Shown here in pieces: positions 22,538-29,686 of a stretch of 31,600 nt of DNA; the first letter of the stretch is position 1; each line of letters opens with the position of its first letter. The position numbers were made by a program, and so were the translations under genes. The DNA is from Oryzihumus sp036391795 (GTDB lineage Bacteria; Actinomycetota; Actinomycetes; Actinomycetales; Dermatophilaceae). The notes below the pieces were generated by a model. It did no database searches, was not told the origin of the DNA, and worked only from the letters and a program-made list of their open reading frames with translations. The stretch lies in NCBI RefSeq assembly GCF_036391795.1, contig NZ_DASVZH010000221.1:1-31600 (forward strand), read 5' to 3'.

Positions 22538-23797
22538 GTGCTGACCCCGCACCGCCCCGGCCACCGCACCCCGGCCGCGCTCGCCGTCACCGTCGCCGTG
22601 CTCCTGTCGGCCTGCGCCGGCACCGGCGGCTCCAGCGCGGCCACCACCCGGGCGACGTCCGCACCGGCCGGCGCCCCGTCCAGCAGCGCCAGGTCCAGCG
22701 CCCCCGCGTCGACGACCTCCGCGGCCGACGCGGTCTACGCCCACACCGCAGCCGGTGACGTCACGGGTGCCGCGAGGAGCGCGAAGCAGCTGGTCTACGT
22801 GCCCAACACGATCTCCAACACCGTGCAGGTGATCGACCCGACCACCTACCAGGTCATCGCGCGCTACCCGACCGGCGCCGAGCCGCAGCACGTCGTGCCC
22901 AGCTGGGACAAGAAGACCCTGTGGGTCAACGACGACCACGGCAACGACCTGATCCCGATCGACCCGACGACGGGCAGGCCGGGGCCTCGGGTGCCCGTCG
23001 ACGACCCCTACAACCTCTACTTCACGCCCGACGGCAAGCACGCCCTGGTCATGGCCGAGCGGTTGCGCCGCATCGACGTGCGCGACCCCCACACGATGAA
23101 GCTGCAGCACTCGCTGCCGGTGCCGTGCCACGGCGTCAACCACGCCGACTTCTCCGCGGACGAGTCCTTCTTCGTCGCCAGCTGCGAGTTCAGCGGCAGG
23201 CTCCTGGTCGTGGACCGCAACGCCACCCGGATCATGAAGGTGATCGACCTCAACGCCGTCAAGACCCCCGGCGCCACGTCCCCGGCGATGGCCCACAGCA
23301 TGGGTGGCGCCAAGGCCGGCCTCATGCCGGGTGCCTCCTCGATGCCGCAGGACGTGCGGCTGACGCCCGACGGCACGCGCTTCCTCGCCGCCGACATGCT
23401 CCGCAACGGCATCTGGGTGATCGACGCGAAGACCCTGAAGATCCAGCGGTTCATCCACCTGGCCACGGGCACCCACGGCATCTACCCCTCCCGCGACGCC
23501 TCGAAGCTCTACATCAGCAACCGGGACGCCGGCACGATCTCGGTGCTCGACGCCGCGACGCTGAAGGTCGTCGCCACCTGGGTCATCCCCGGCGGCGGCT
23601 CCCCGGACATGGGCGGGGTCAGTGCCGACGGCACCAAGCTGTGGCTCTCCGGGCGCTACCACGGCGTGGTCTACGTCTTCGACACCGCGACCGGCAAGGT
23701 CCTGCGCCGCATCCCCGTCGACGCCGGCCCCCACGGCCTGGCCGTCTGGCCGCAGCCGGGGCGCTACTCCCTGGGCCACACCGGCAACATGCGCTGA
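22538..23797 (+). CDS. YVTN-type beta-propeller lipoprotein
   Basis: A 419-residue protein. The GTG at 22538 is preferred because GAAAGGG precedes it; the ATG at 22499 would add 13 residues before the signal. The signal core AALAVTVAVLL leads to lipobox LSAC (Cys26), then a Ser/Thr/Ala linker. From about residue 80 onwards, repeats such as QLVYVPNTISNTVQVIDPTT, TLWVNDDHGNDLIPIDPTTG, ASKLYISNRDAGTISVLDAA and GTKLWLSGRYHGVVYVFDTA are the blades of a seven-bladed YVTN/YncE-like propeller. Such proteins bind partners or ligands outside the cell. It is encoded 50 bp after the deacetylase stop in the same direction and followed by a strong terminator, so the pair is a two-gene operon. Its ligand is unknown. 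Confidence 0.88.
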   Translation: MLTPHRPGHRTPAALAVTVAVLLSACAGTGGSSAATTRATSAPAGAPSSSARSSAPASTTSAADAVYAHTAAGDVTGAARSAKQLVYVPNTISNTVQVIDPTTYQVIARYPTGAEPQHVVPSWDKKTLWVNDDHGNDLIPIDPTTGRPGPRVPVDDPYNLYFTPDGKHALVMAERLRRIDVRDPHTMKLQHSLPVPCHGVNHADFSADESFFVASCEFSGRLLVVDRNATRIMKVIDLNAVKTPGATSPAMAHSMGGAKAGLMPGASSMPQDVRLTPDGTRFLAADMLRNGIWVIDAKTLKIQRFIHLATGTHGIYPSRDASKLYISNRDAGTISVLDAATLKVVATWVIPGGGSPDMGGVSADGTKLWLSGRYHGVVYVFDTATGKVLRRIPVDAGPHGLAVWPQPGRYSLGHTGNMR

Positions 23798-23824
23798 CCC
23801 CTGCGCGGGACCCGCACACGGTGA

Positions 23825-23864
23825 GGGACCCCGGTATGCCGCGTGGGCGGCATACCGGGGTCCC
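23825..23864. terminator. Perfect 18-bp bidirectional terminator containing two octamers
   Basis: GGGACCCCGGTATGCCGC (23825-23842) is exactly complementary to 23847-23864 around the 4-nt loop GTGG, followed by the T/C-rich ttcctttc. It separates the convergent propeller and S33 peptidase genes. Each arm contains one GTATGCCG octamer. Confidence 0.92.
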
Positions 23865-23875
23865 TTCCTTTCGCG

Positions 23876-25474
23876 TCAGCGCGGGACGGCGAGCCGGGCC
23901 CGCATCGGGGGCCGGGTCGCGCCACCGGTCGAGGTGGGCGCCGAGGCCGATGACGGGACCGGCTGCGGCAGCGGCGCGCAGGTGGCGTCGGCCTGCGAGC
24001 CGGACGTGCGGTGCGGCAGCGTCCCGTCGCGCAGGTAGGCCGCGATCTTGCTGTCCAGGCACGTGTTGCCCGACAGCGAGAAGGCGTGGTTGGTCCCGCC
24101 GGGCAGCGCGATCAGCGACGCCTCCGGGAAGCGGCGGCGGACCTCGAGGCTGCCCGGGTACGGCGTGGCGGCGTCGAGCGTCTCGTCCACGAGCAGGATC
24201 GGCGGCACGTCACGCCCGTTGACGTGCACCGCATCATGGGCAGCGGCCGGCCAGACCCGGCACGGCTCGTTGAACCACGCGTTGCTCCAGGTCAGGAACG
24301 GTGCGTCCTTGGCCACCCGCGTGTTGTCGCGCTTCCAGACCGACCACTTCTGCGGCCAAGGCGCGTCGACGCACTGCACGCCGAGGTACATCGCGTAGCC
24401 GTTGTCGTCACCCACGGAGGCCGAGCCGTTGTAGGCGTCGACCAGCGTCTTGCTGTTCGGGGTGTGCACCCAGCCGCTGAACAGCGAGGCCAGGTTCGGC
24501 CACAAGAACTGCACGTAGCCGGCGCCGGTGAAGATGTCGGTCCACTCGGCCGCGCCGACGACCCCGCCGGCGGGGGTGGCCTGCAGCTTGTCCTTGGCGT
24601 CGTACCACTGCTGCTCGACCGCGTGCTCGGTGGTGCCGAGGTGGTAGGTCGCGTCGTACTTCGCGATCCAGCCGAAGAACTTCGTCAGCACGACCTCGAA
24701 GGCGTAGTCCTGGTCGAGGTTGTCCTGGTACCAGACCCCCCGCGGGTCGACGTTGGAGTCGAGCACGAAGCGGCGCACCTTGTCGGGGAAGAGCGTGGCG
24801 TAGACCTGGCCGAGGTAGGTGCCGTAGCTGAAGCCGTAGAAGTTGAGCTTGCGCGCGCCGAGGGCCGCGCGGATGCTGTCCATGTCCTTGGCCGAGTCGA
24901 CCGTGGTCAGGTGCTCGAGCAGCGCGCCGCCTGCGCGACCGCACGCCGTGGCGTAGGCCGCGGCCCGGGCCAGCCAGGCGTTGACCGTCCCGTGCGACAC
25001 CGGGTCGTACGGCGGACGCGGACCCGCGGCGTAGGTGGGGTCGCAGGACAGGGCGGGCCGGCTGGAGCCGACGCCGCGGGGGTCGAAGCCGATCCAGTCG
25101 TAGGCGTTGCCCGCGCCGCCGGGCACGAAGCTGCCCAGGATCGAGTAGATGAGGCCGGACCCGCCCGGGCCACCGGGGTTGACCAGCATGACGCCCTGGT
25201 ACTGGCTGGCGGGGACGGTGTGCAGCACCCGCGAGACCGCGAGCCTGACCTTCGCGCCGCCGGGGTGGGCGTAGTCCATCGGCACCGTGACCGTGCCGCA
25301 CTGCGCGTGTGCCTGCTGCAGGGTCGGGTCCGAACAGCTTCCCCAGGCCACCGACGTGGCCGCCGCGACGGTGCTCGTCCGCGTCCCCGGCGACGCCGCC
25401 GCCAGCCCGACCGGCGTCGCGGCCAGCGTCCCCGCGGCCACCGCGGCGGTGACCACGATGGTGAGTCGCTTCAT
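23876..25474 (-). CDS. Secreted S33 alpha/beta-hydrolase, tripeptidyl-aminopeptidase type
   Basis: A 532-residue protein with a Sec signal peptide (MKRLTIVVTAAVAAGTLAAT, cleavage probably after the AAA near residue 27). The oxyanion loop is NPGGPGGSG (99-107), the nucleophile elbow GFSYGTY with Ser216, the acid Asp434 in DETLDAATP, and His463 in GGTNHAF, in the TAP-like C-terminal domain. Cysteine pairs such as Cys47/Cys59 may form disulfides. These enzymes remove N-terminal peptides from extracellular proteins or hydrolyse proline-containing peptides. A Pro/Ser/Thr/Arg tail (about 503-532) is unusual for the family and may attach to the wall. The ATG at 25474 has the strong site GGAGGGGAG. 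Single gene, own transcript. Confidence 0.92.
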   Translation of the reverse strand: MKRLTIVVTAAVAAGTLAATPVGLAAASPGTRTSTVAAATSVAWGSCSDPTLQQAHAQCGTVTVPMDYAHPGGAKVRLAVSRVLHTVPASQYQGVMLVNPGGPGGSGLIYSILGSFVPGGAGNAYDWIGFDPRGVGSSRPALSCDPTYAAGPRPPYDPVSHGTVNAWLARAAAYATACGRAGGALLEHLTTVDSAKDMDSIRAALGARKLNFYGFSYGTYLGQVYATLFPDKVRRFVLDSNVDPRGVWYQDNLDQDYAFEVVLTKFFGWIAKYDATYHLGTTEHAVEQQWYDAKDKLQATPAGGVVGAAEWTDIFTGAGYVQFLWPNLASLFSGWVHTPNSKTLVDAYNGSASVGDDNGYAMYLGVQCVDAPWPQKWSVWKRDNTRVAKDAPFLTWSNAWFNEPCRVWPAAAHDAVHVNGRDVPPILLVDETLDAATPYPGSLEVRRRFPEASLIALPGGTNHAFSLSGNTCLDSKIAAYLRDGTLPHRTSGSQADATCAPLPQPVPSSASAPTSTGGATRPPMRARLAVPR

Positions 25475-25590
25475 GACGTTCTCCCCTCCGGCGGTCGTGC
25501 CTCGGCCGCCTCGTGCAGGTCTACGCCGCACGGTGGCCGGGTGGCTCCGCAGAAGGGACGACGGGCGCTACGCCGCCGTTCGGTGGAGTG

Positions 25591-26667
25591 TCAGTCCGCC
25601 ACGGCGAGGGACGGGGTCTGCCGCGGGGTGAGGGTGACCCGGTCGCCGGGGGAGAAGCGGGCAACCGCGTCGTTGTCGACCTGGCACATCAGCTCCAGCC
25701 CGTCGTCGGTACGCGCGGTCACCCGGCCCCACGACCCCAGGAAGCTGGACGTCAGCACGGTCGCGCTGCCCTGTGGGTCGGCGGCGACGGTGAGGCTCTC
25801 CGGGCGCAGCAGGAGGGTGGCGGGGCCGGAGCCCGCCGAGCCGGGCAGCAGCGGCACGCTGGCGCCGAGCACCCGCGCGTGGCCGTCGGCGACGGTCGCC
25901 GGGACCCGGTTGGTCAGCCCCACGAAGTCCGCGACGAACGCCGACGCCGGGCGGGAGTAGAGCTCCTGCGGCGCGGCGAGCTGCTCGAGGTTGCCCTCCC
26001 GCATGACACCGACCCGGTCGGCGATCGCGAGCGCCTCCTCCTGGTCGTGGGTGACGAAGAGCGTGGTCGTGCCGACCTCGAGCTGGATCCGGCGGATCTC
26101 GTCGCGCAGCTGGACGCGGACCTTGGCGTCGAGGGCGGACAGCGGCTCGTCGAGCAGCAGCACCTGGGGCTCGATGGCCAGGGCGCGGGCCAGGGCCACG
26201 CGCTGCTGCTGACCGCCGGACATCTGGTGGGCGTAGCGGTCGGCCTGCTCGGAGAGCCCGACCAGGTCGAGCATCTGCCCGGCCCGCTCGCGGCGCTGCG
26301 TCGAGGAGCGGCCCCGCATCTGCAGGCCGAACTCGACGTTCTGCCGCGCCGTCATGTGCGGGAACAGGCTGTAGGCCTGAAAGACCATCCCCATGTCCCG
26401 CTTGTTGGTCGGCACCCGGGTCAGGTCCCGCCCGCCGACCTCGACCCGGCCGGAGTCGGCGTCCTCGAGCCCGGCGAGCACGCGCAGGGCGGTGGTCTTG
26501 CCGCAGCCCGAGGGGCCGAGCAGGGCGACCAGCTCGCCCGGCGCGATCTCCAGGGTGAGCCCGTCGAGGGCGTGGATGCTGCCGTAGAACCGCCGCAGCT
26601 CGGTGAGCCGGACCCCGACGCCCTTGACGGCAGAGTCGGCGGAGGTCGGCGTGGTGGTCGTGGACAT
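25591..26667 (-). CDS. ABC importer ATPase, spermidine/iron/phosphonate type
   Basis: A 358-residue ATPase. Walker A GPSGCGKT (51-58), Q-loop Gln97 in FQAYS, signature MSGGQ (149-153), Walker B VLLLDEP (169-175) and switch His in FVTHDQEEAL are intact. A TOBE domain fills the last third (about 240-355). This arrangement is that of the PotA/FbpC/PhnT family. The ATG overlaps the stop of the preceding permease gene by one base (TGATG). It energises the two permeases and the binding protein encoded upstream in the same leftward operon. Confidence 0.93.
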   Translation of the reverse strand: MSTTTTPTSADSAVKGVGVRLTELRRFYGSIHALDGLTLEIAPGELVALLGPSGCGKTTALRVLAGLEDADSGRVEVGGRDLTRVPTNKRDMGMVFQAYSLFPHMTARQNVEFGLQMRGRSSTQRRERAGQMLDLVGLSEQADRYAHQMSGGQQQRVALARALAIEPQVLLLDEPLSALDAKVRVQLRDEIRRIQLEVGTTTLFVTHDQEEALAIADRVGVMREGNLEQLAAPQELYSRPASAFVADFVGLTNRVPATVADGHARVLGASVPLLPGSAGSGPATLLLRPESLTVAADPQGSATVLTSSFLGSWGRVTARTDDGLELMCQVDNDAVARFSPGDRVTLTPRQTPSLAVAD

Positions 26668-27518
26668 CAGCTCTCCTTGGCGCGGCGGCGACCGCGGCGG
26701 GTGAAGGGGGACCGGGCCTCGCGGCGGGTGACGCCCACGAAGGACAGGGCGAAGAGCACGGCGAAGGCGAACACCAGGGCGGCCAGGGCCACCGCGACCG
26801 AGACCTGGGCGTCGCTCTTGCCCAGGAGGAAGATCGCGACCTGGAGGTTCACCCGGCTGTACAGGTTGGCGATGGTGAACTCGCCCAGCACGAGGGCCAC
26901 CGCCAGGAACGACGCGGACAGCACCGCGGTGCGCAGGTTGGGCAGGATGATGCGGACCATGATCGTGAACCACGACGCCCCGAGCGAGCGCCCGGCCTCC
27001 GAGAGGGTCTTGACGTCGATGGCGCCCAGCCCGGCGTCCAGCGCGCGGTAGGCGTAGGGCAGCACGAGGACGACGTAGGCGAAGCAGAGCCAGATCGTGT
27101 CCTCGCTGAGCAGGTAGGTCACCCACGCGTAGACCGGCGTCAGGCCGACGACCAGGACGATCGCCGGGATGGTCAGCGGCAGCAGGCAGATGAACTCCAC
27201 CGTGCGGCGCAGCTTCGGCAGCCGCAGCCGCACCCACGTCATGGTGGGGACCAGCAGCACCAGCATGATCACCACGGTGAGCACGGCCAGACCGGCTGAG
27301 GCGATCAGGCCTTCCTTGAGGTCGGGGTAGTTGGCGTCGATCGCGCCGAAGTCGGTCAGCTTGGCCCACGTGTCCAGGCTGCGCCCGGAGCCGCCGGCCC
27401 CGCGGGTGGTGAACTCCAGCATGCCGAAGAGCGGCAGGGCGAAGAAGGTGAGCACCAGCCCCACGACGACCCGACGGAAGATCGCCTGCTTGCGGCGTCG
27501 CGCCGCCTGCAGCCTCAT
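26667..27518 (-). CDS. ABC importer permease 2
   Basis: A 283-residue permease starting MRLQAARRRKQAIFRRVVVG. About six membrane helices: FRRVVVGLVLTFFALPLFGM, then LIASAGLAVLTVVIMLVLLV, TVEFICLLPLTIPAIVLVVG, WLCFAYVVLVLPYAYRA, LSASFLAVALVLGEFTIANL and ALVFAFAVLFALSFVGV. The cytoplasmic EAA loop is LSEAGRSLGASWFTIMVRII with the conserved Gly, contacting the ATPase. The ATG overlaps the stop of permease 1 by 4 bp (ATGA). Such permeases form heterodimers with the other subunit of the operon. The Arg-rich C terminus (SPFTRRGRRRAKES) is cytosolic. Confidence 0.9.
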   Translation of the reverse strand: MRLQAARRRKQAIFRRVVVGLVLTFFALPLFGMLEFTTRGAGGSGRSLDTWAKLTDFGAIDANYPDLKEGLIASAGLAVLTVVIMLVLLVPTMTWVRLRLPKLRRTVEFICLLPLTIPAIVLVVGLTPVYAWVTYLLSEDTIWLCFAYVVLVLPYAYRALDAGLGAIDVKTLSEAGRSLGASWFTIMVRIILPNLRTAVLSASFLAVALVLGEFTIANLYSRVNLQVAIFLLGKSDAQVSVAVALAALVFAFAVLFALSFVGVTRREARSPFTRRGRRRAKES

Positions 27519-28399
27519 CGGCCCAGCCACTTCGACGTGCGCCGCTCGAGCAGCGCGTAGAGCGTCATGACGACGGCGACGACCGCGACCATGGCCAGCG
27601 CCATCGCCTTGCCGATGTTCTCCTGGCCGAGGATGACCTCGGAGCTGAACGTCCCGGCGATGTTGAGCGGCAGGATCGGCGAGCCCTGCGAGACCAGCGC
27701 GGCGGCGGTGGCGTAGGCGCTGAAGGCGTTGGTGAACAGCAGCAGCGTCGCGCCGATGAAGGACGGCGCCAGGATCGGGCCGGCGACGCGGCGCCAGTAG
27801 TCCCAGGTGCCACCGCCCAGTGTCTCGGCGGCCTCGCGCCACTGCGGGCGCAGGCCCTCCACGGCGGGCAGGAAGACGATGAGCATCAGCGGGATCTGGA
27901 AGTAGGTGTAGACGAGCATCAGGCCCTTGTTCCACTCGAACAGCCAGGTGCTGTTGCCCAGGTTGATGCCGATCTTCTGCAGCTGGAGGGTGAGGAACCC
28001 CTGCAGGCCCACGGTGGCGATGAAGGCGAAGGCCAGCGTCACGCCGCCGAACTGGGCCAGCACCCCGCACAGGGAGGTGACCAGCCGGCGCAGGGTGCCG
28101 CCCTCGCGGGCGGTGGTCACGGCATACGCGAGCAGCCCGCCGACCACCGCGCCGACGACCGACGTCACCGCGGAGAGGATGACCGAGTGCTCCAGGGAGG
28201 AGACGATCGCCGGCTGCGACAGGGCCCGGACGTTGCTGGTGGTGAAGGTGTTGTTCGCGCCCAGGAACGCCCCGATGGCGACGACCAGCGTGGGGATGAG
28301 CAGGAAGATCGTGGTGTAGGCGAAGAACGGGAGCACGCCCATGAGGGCGCCCACCGGCATTCCGCCGGTGAGCGCCCCCGGGCGACGTCGATCAGCCAA
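27515..28399 (-). CDS. ABC importer permease 1
   Basis: A 294-residue permease. About six membrane helices start with VLPFFAYTTIFLLIPTLVVAIGAFL. The EAA loop is REAAETLGGGTWDYWRRVAGPILAPS. The frame can start at a TTG (28399), which would overlap the binding-protein stop by 8 bp, or at the ATG at 28360 (MPVGALMGVLPFF). Neither has an ideal ribosome-binding site, so the first 13 residues are uncertain. It pairs with permease 2 to form the channel. Together with the ATPase this is the classical two-permease importer for polyamines, Fe(III), thiamine or phosphonates. Confidence 0.9.
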   Translation of the reverse strand: MADRRRPGALTGGMPVGALMGVLPFFAYTTIFLLIPTLVVAIGAFLGANNTFTTSNVRALSQPAIVSSLEHSVILSAVTSVVGAVVGGLLAYAVTTAREGGTLRRLVTSLCGVLAQFGGVTLAFAFIATVGLQGFLTLQLQKIGINLGNSTWLFEWNKGLMLVYTYFQIPLMLIVFLPAVEGLRPQWREAAETLGGGTWDYWRRVAGPILAPSFIGATLLLFTNAFSAYATAAALVSQGSPILPLNIAGTFSSEVILGQENIGKAMALAMVAVVAVVMTLYALLERRTSKWLGR

Positions 28400-29525
28400 C
28401 GGCGTTGGCCCAGTTCGCGGCCAGGTAGTTCTTGGCCTTCGTCTCCTGCTCCGGCGTCAGGAACACCGGGGTGCCCTGCGTCGGCGGCAGCGCGGAGTGA
28501 GCGGCGGCGTCGATGGTGCCGGCCTTGGTCATCGCGTCCTCACGGACCGGCCGGGCACCGCCCTTGAGCCAGAGGTTCTGGCCCTGGTCGGAGTAGAGGA
28601 ACTCCTGCCACAGGCGGGCCGCCGCCGGGTGCGGGGCGTCCTTGTTGATCGCCTGGACGTAGTAGCCGCCGACGACCGCGTTGGCCGGCACGACCGTCTT
28701 CCAGTCGAGCTTGCCCTTGAGCTTGGCGCCCTGGGCGACGTTGAGGTAGTCCCAGTCGATGACGACCGGCGTCTGCCCGGACTCGATGGTCGCCGGGGTC
28801 GGGTCGACCGGCAGGAAGTTGCCGGCGTCCTTGAGCTTCTTGAAGAAGTCGACGCCCTTGCTCACGTCGTCGGCGCTGCCGCCGTTGCCGAGGGAGGCCA
28901 TGACCACGCCGCTGAACGCCGCTCCGGCCTTGGTCGGGTCACCGTTGAGCGCGACCTTGCCCTTGTAGGCCGGCTTGAGCAGGTCGGTCACCGACGCCGG
29001 GGCCGGGACCTTGCCGGCGTCGTAGCCGATGCTCATGTAGCCGCCGTAGTCGTTGACCCAGGTCCCGTTGGCGTCCTTGAGCTTGTCCGGCACGTCACCG
29101 AAGGTCGTCACCTTGTACGGCGCGAACATCGAGGTGTTGGCGCTCGCGACGGCGGCGCTGAGGTCGAAGACGTCGGGCGCCTTGGACTGGCCGCTGAGGT
29201 TCTTGGCGGCGGTGATCTCGTCGGCGCTGGAGGCGTCGGGCTGGGCGCTGTCGACCTTGATGCCGTACTTGGCGGTGAAGGCCTTGATGATCTCGCCGTA
29301 GTTGGCCCAGTCCGGCGGCAGCGCGATGACGTTGAGCGTGCCCTCCTTCTTGGCGGCGGCGACCAGGGCGTCCATCCCGCCCATGGCCTGGGCCGACGTG
29401 GCCGAGGCGGCCTTGTCGCCGGAGGCGGAGGAGCTGCCGGACTTCGCGGGCGGGGAGCAGGCCGCGATACCGACGGCCGCGAGGGCGGCCACCATCGCGA
29501 CTCCGGGACGGGTAAAGGTCTTCAC
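28392..29525 (-). CDS. ABC importer substrate-binding lipoprotein
   Basis: A 377-residue extracellular binding protein. The GTG at 29525 is chosen because AGGAGG lies 6 nt upstream; the ATG further out has no such site. The signal VAMVAALAAVGIAAC gives lipobox IAAC with Cys23, then a Ser/Ala/Lys linker. The two-lobe domain begins near residue 48 (LVAAAKKEGTLNVIALPPDW), with EIIKAFTAKYGIKVD, the hinge VNDYGGYMSIGYDAGKVP, TPVVIDWDYLN and GGYYVQAINKDAP. This is the PotD/FbpA/AfuA-like class. A twin Tyr occurs in GGYY, but the full iron-site pattern of FbpA cannot be confirmed by eye, so iron, polyamine or a phosphonate remain possible. First gene of the four-gene operon. Confidence 0.9.
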   Translation of the reverse strand: MKTFTRPGVAMVAALAAVGIAACSPPAKSGSSSASGDKAASATSAQAMGGMDALVAAAKKEGTLNVIALPPDWANYGEIIKAFTAKYGIKVDSAQPDASSADEITAAKNLSGQSKAPDVFDLSAAVASANTSMFAPYKVTTFGDVPDKLKDANGTWVNDYGGYMSIGYDAGKVPAPASVTDLLKPAYKGKVALNGDPTKAGAAFSGVVMASLGNGGSADDVSKGVDFFKKLKDAGNFLPVDPTPATIESGQTPVVIDWDYLNVAQGAKLKGKLDWKTVVPANAVVGGYYVQAINKDAPHPAAARLWQEFLYSDQGQNLWLKGGARPVREDAMTKAGTIDAAAHSALPPTQGTPVFLTPEQETKAKNYLAANWANAVG

Positions 29526-29686
29526 GTCAGCCTCCTGGGGTGACATCAGCCGGTCGGCACGAGGGGAGCCCCCGCGCCGTGGGGGACTGCACCGAACACT
29601 GACCACAACGGGTAAACGGATCATGACGCCTCTGCGTCGATCTGGCCACAGTCCGGAGGGCACACCCCGGATGGTTGGATAGCGGC
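29526..29686. promoter_or_regulatory. Divergent regulatory region, importer / LpdA
   Basis: GACGC (29625-29629) and GCGTC (29634-29638) form a small inverted repeat near the middle, beside the AT-richer string ggtaaacggatcatg. On the importer side the leader can form a CCCCC/GGGGG hairpin around 29566-29582. On the LpdA side TTGGAT (29675-29680) lies 6 nt before the GTG, a weak -10. No riboswitch core (for example of the TPP class) is recognisable. Confidence 0.4.

Noticed and set aside
22535..23779. Leftward open frame of 414 codons opposite the beta-propeller gene
   Set aside because: Composition bias only; the plus-strand frame carries signal peptide, lipobox and propeller repeats.
25513..27051. 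Rightward open frame of over 500 codons opposite the ABC transporter genes
   Set aside because: Antisense shadow of the ATPase and permease; no ribosome-binding site and no recognisable domain.
29526..29686. Riboswitch in the importer leader
   Set aside because: A hairpin is possible, but no conserved riboswitch core sequence could be recognised.
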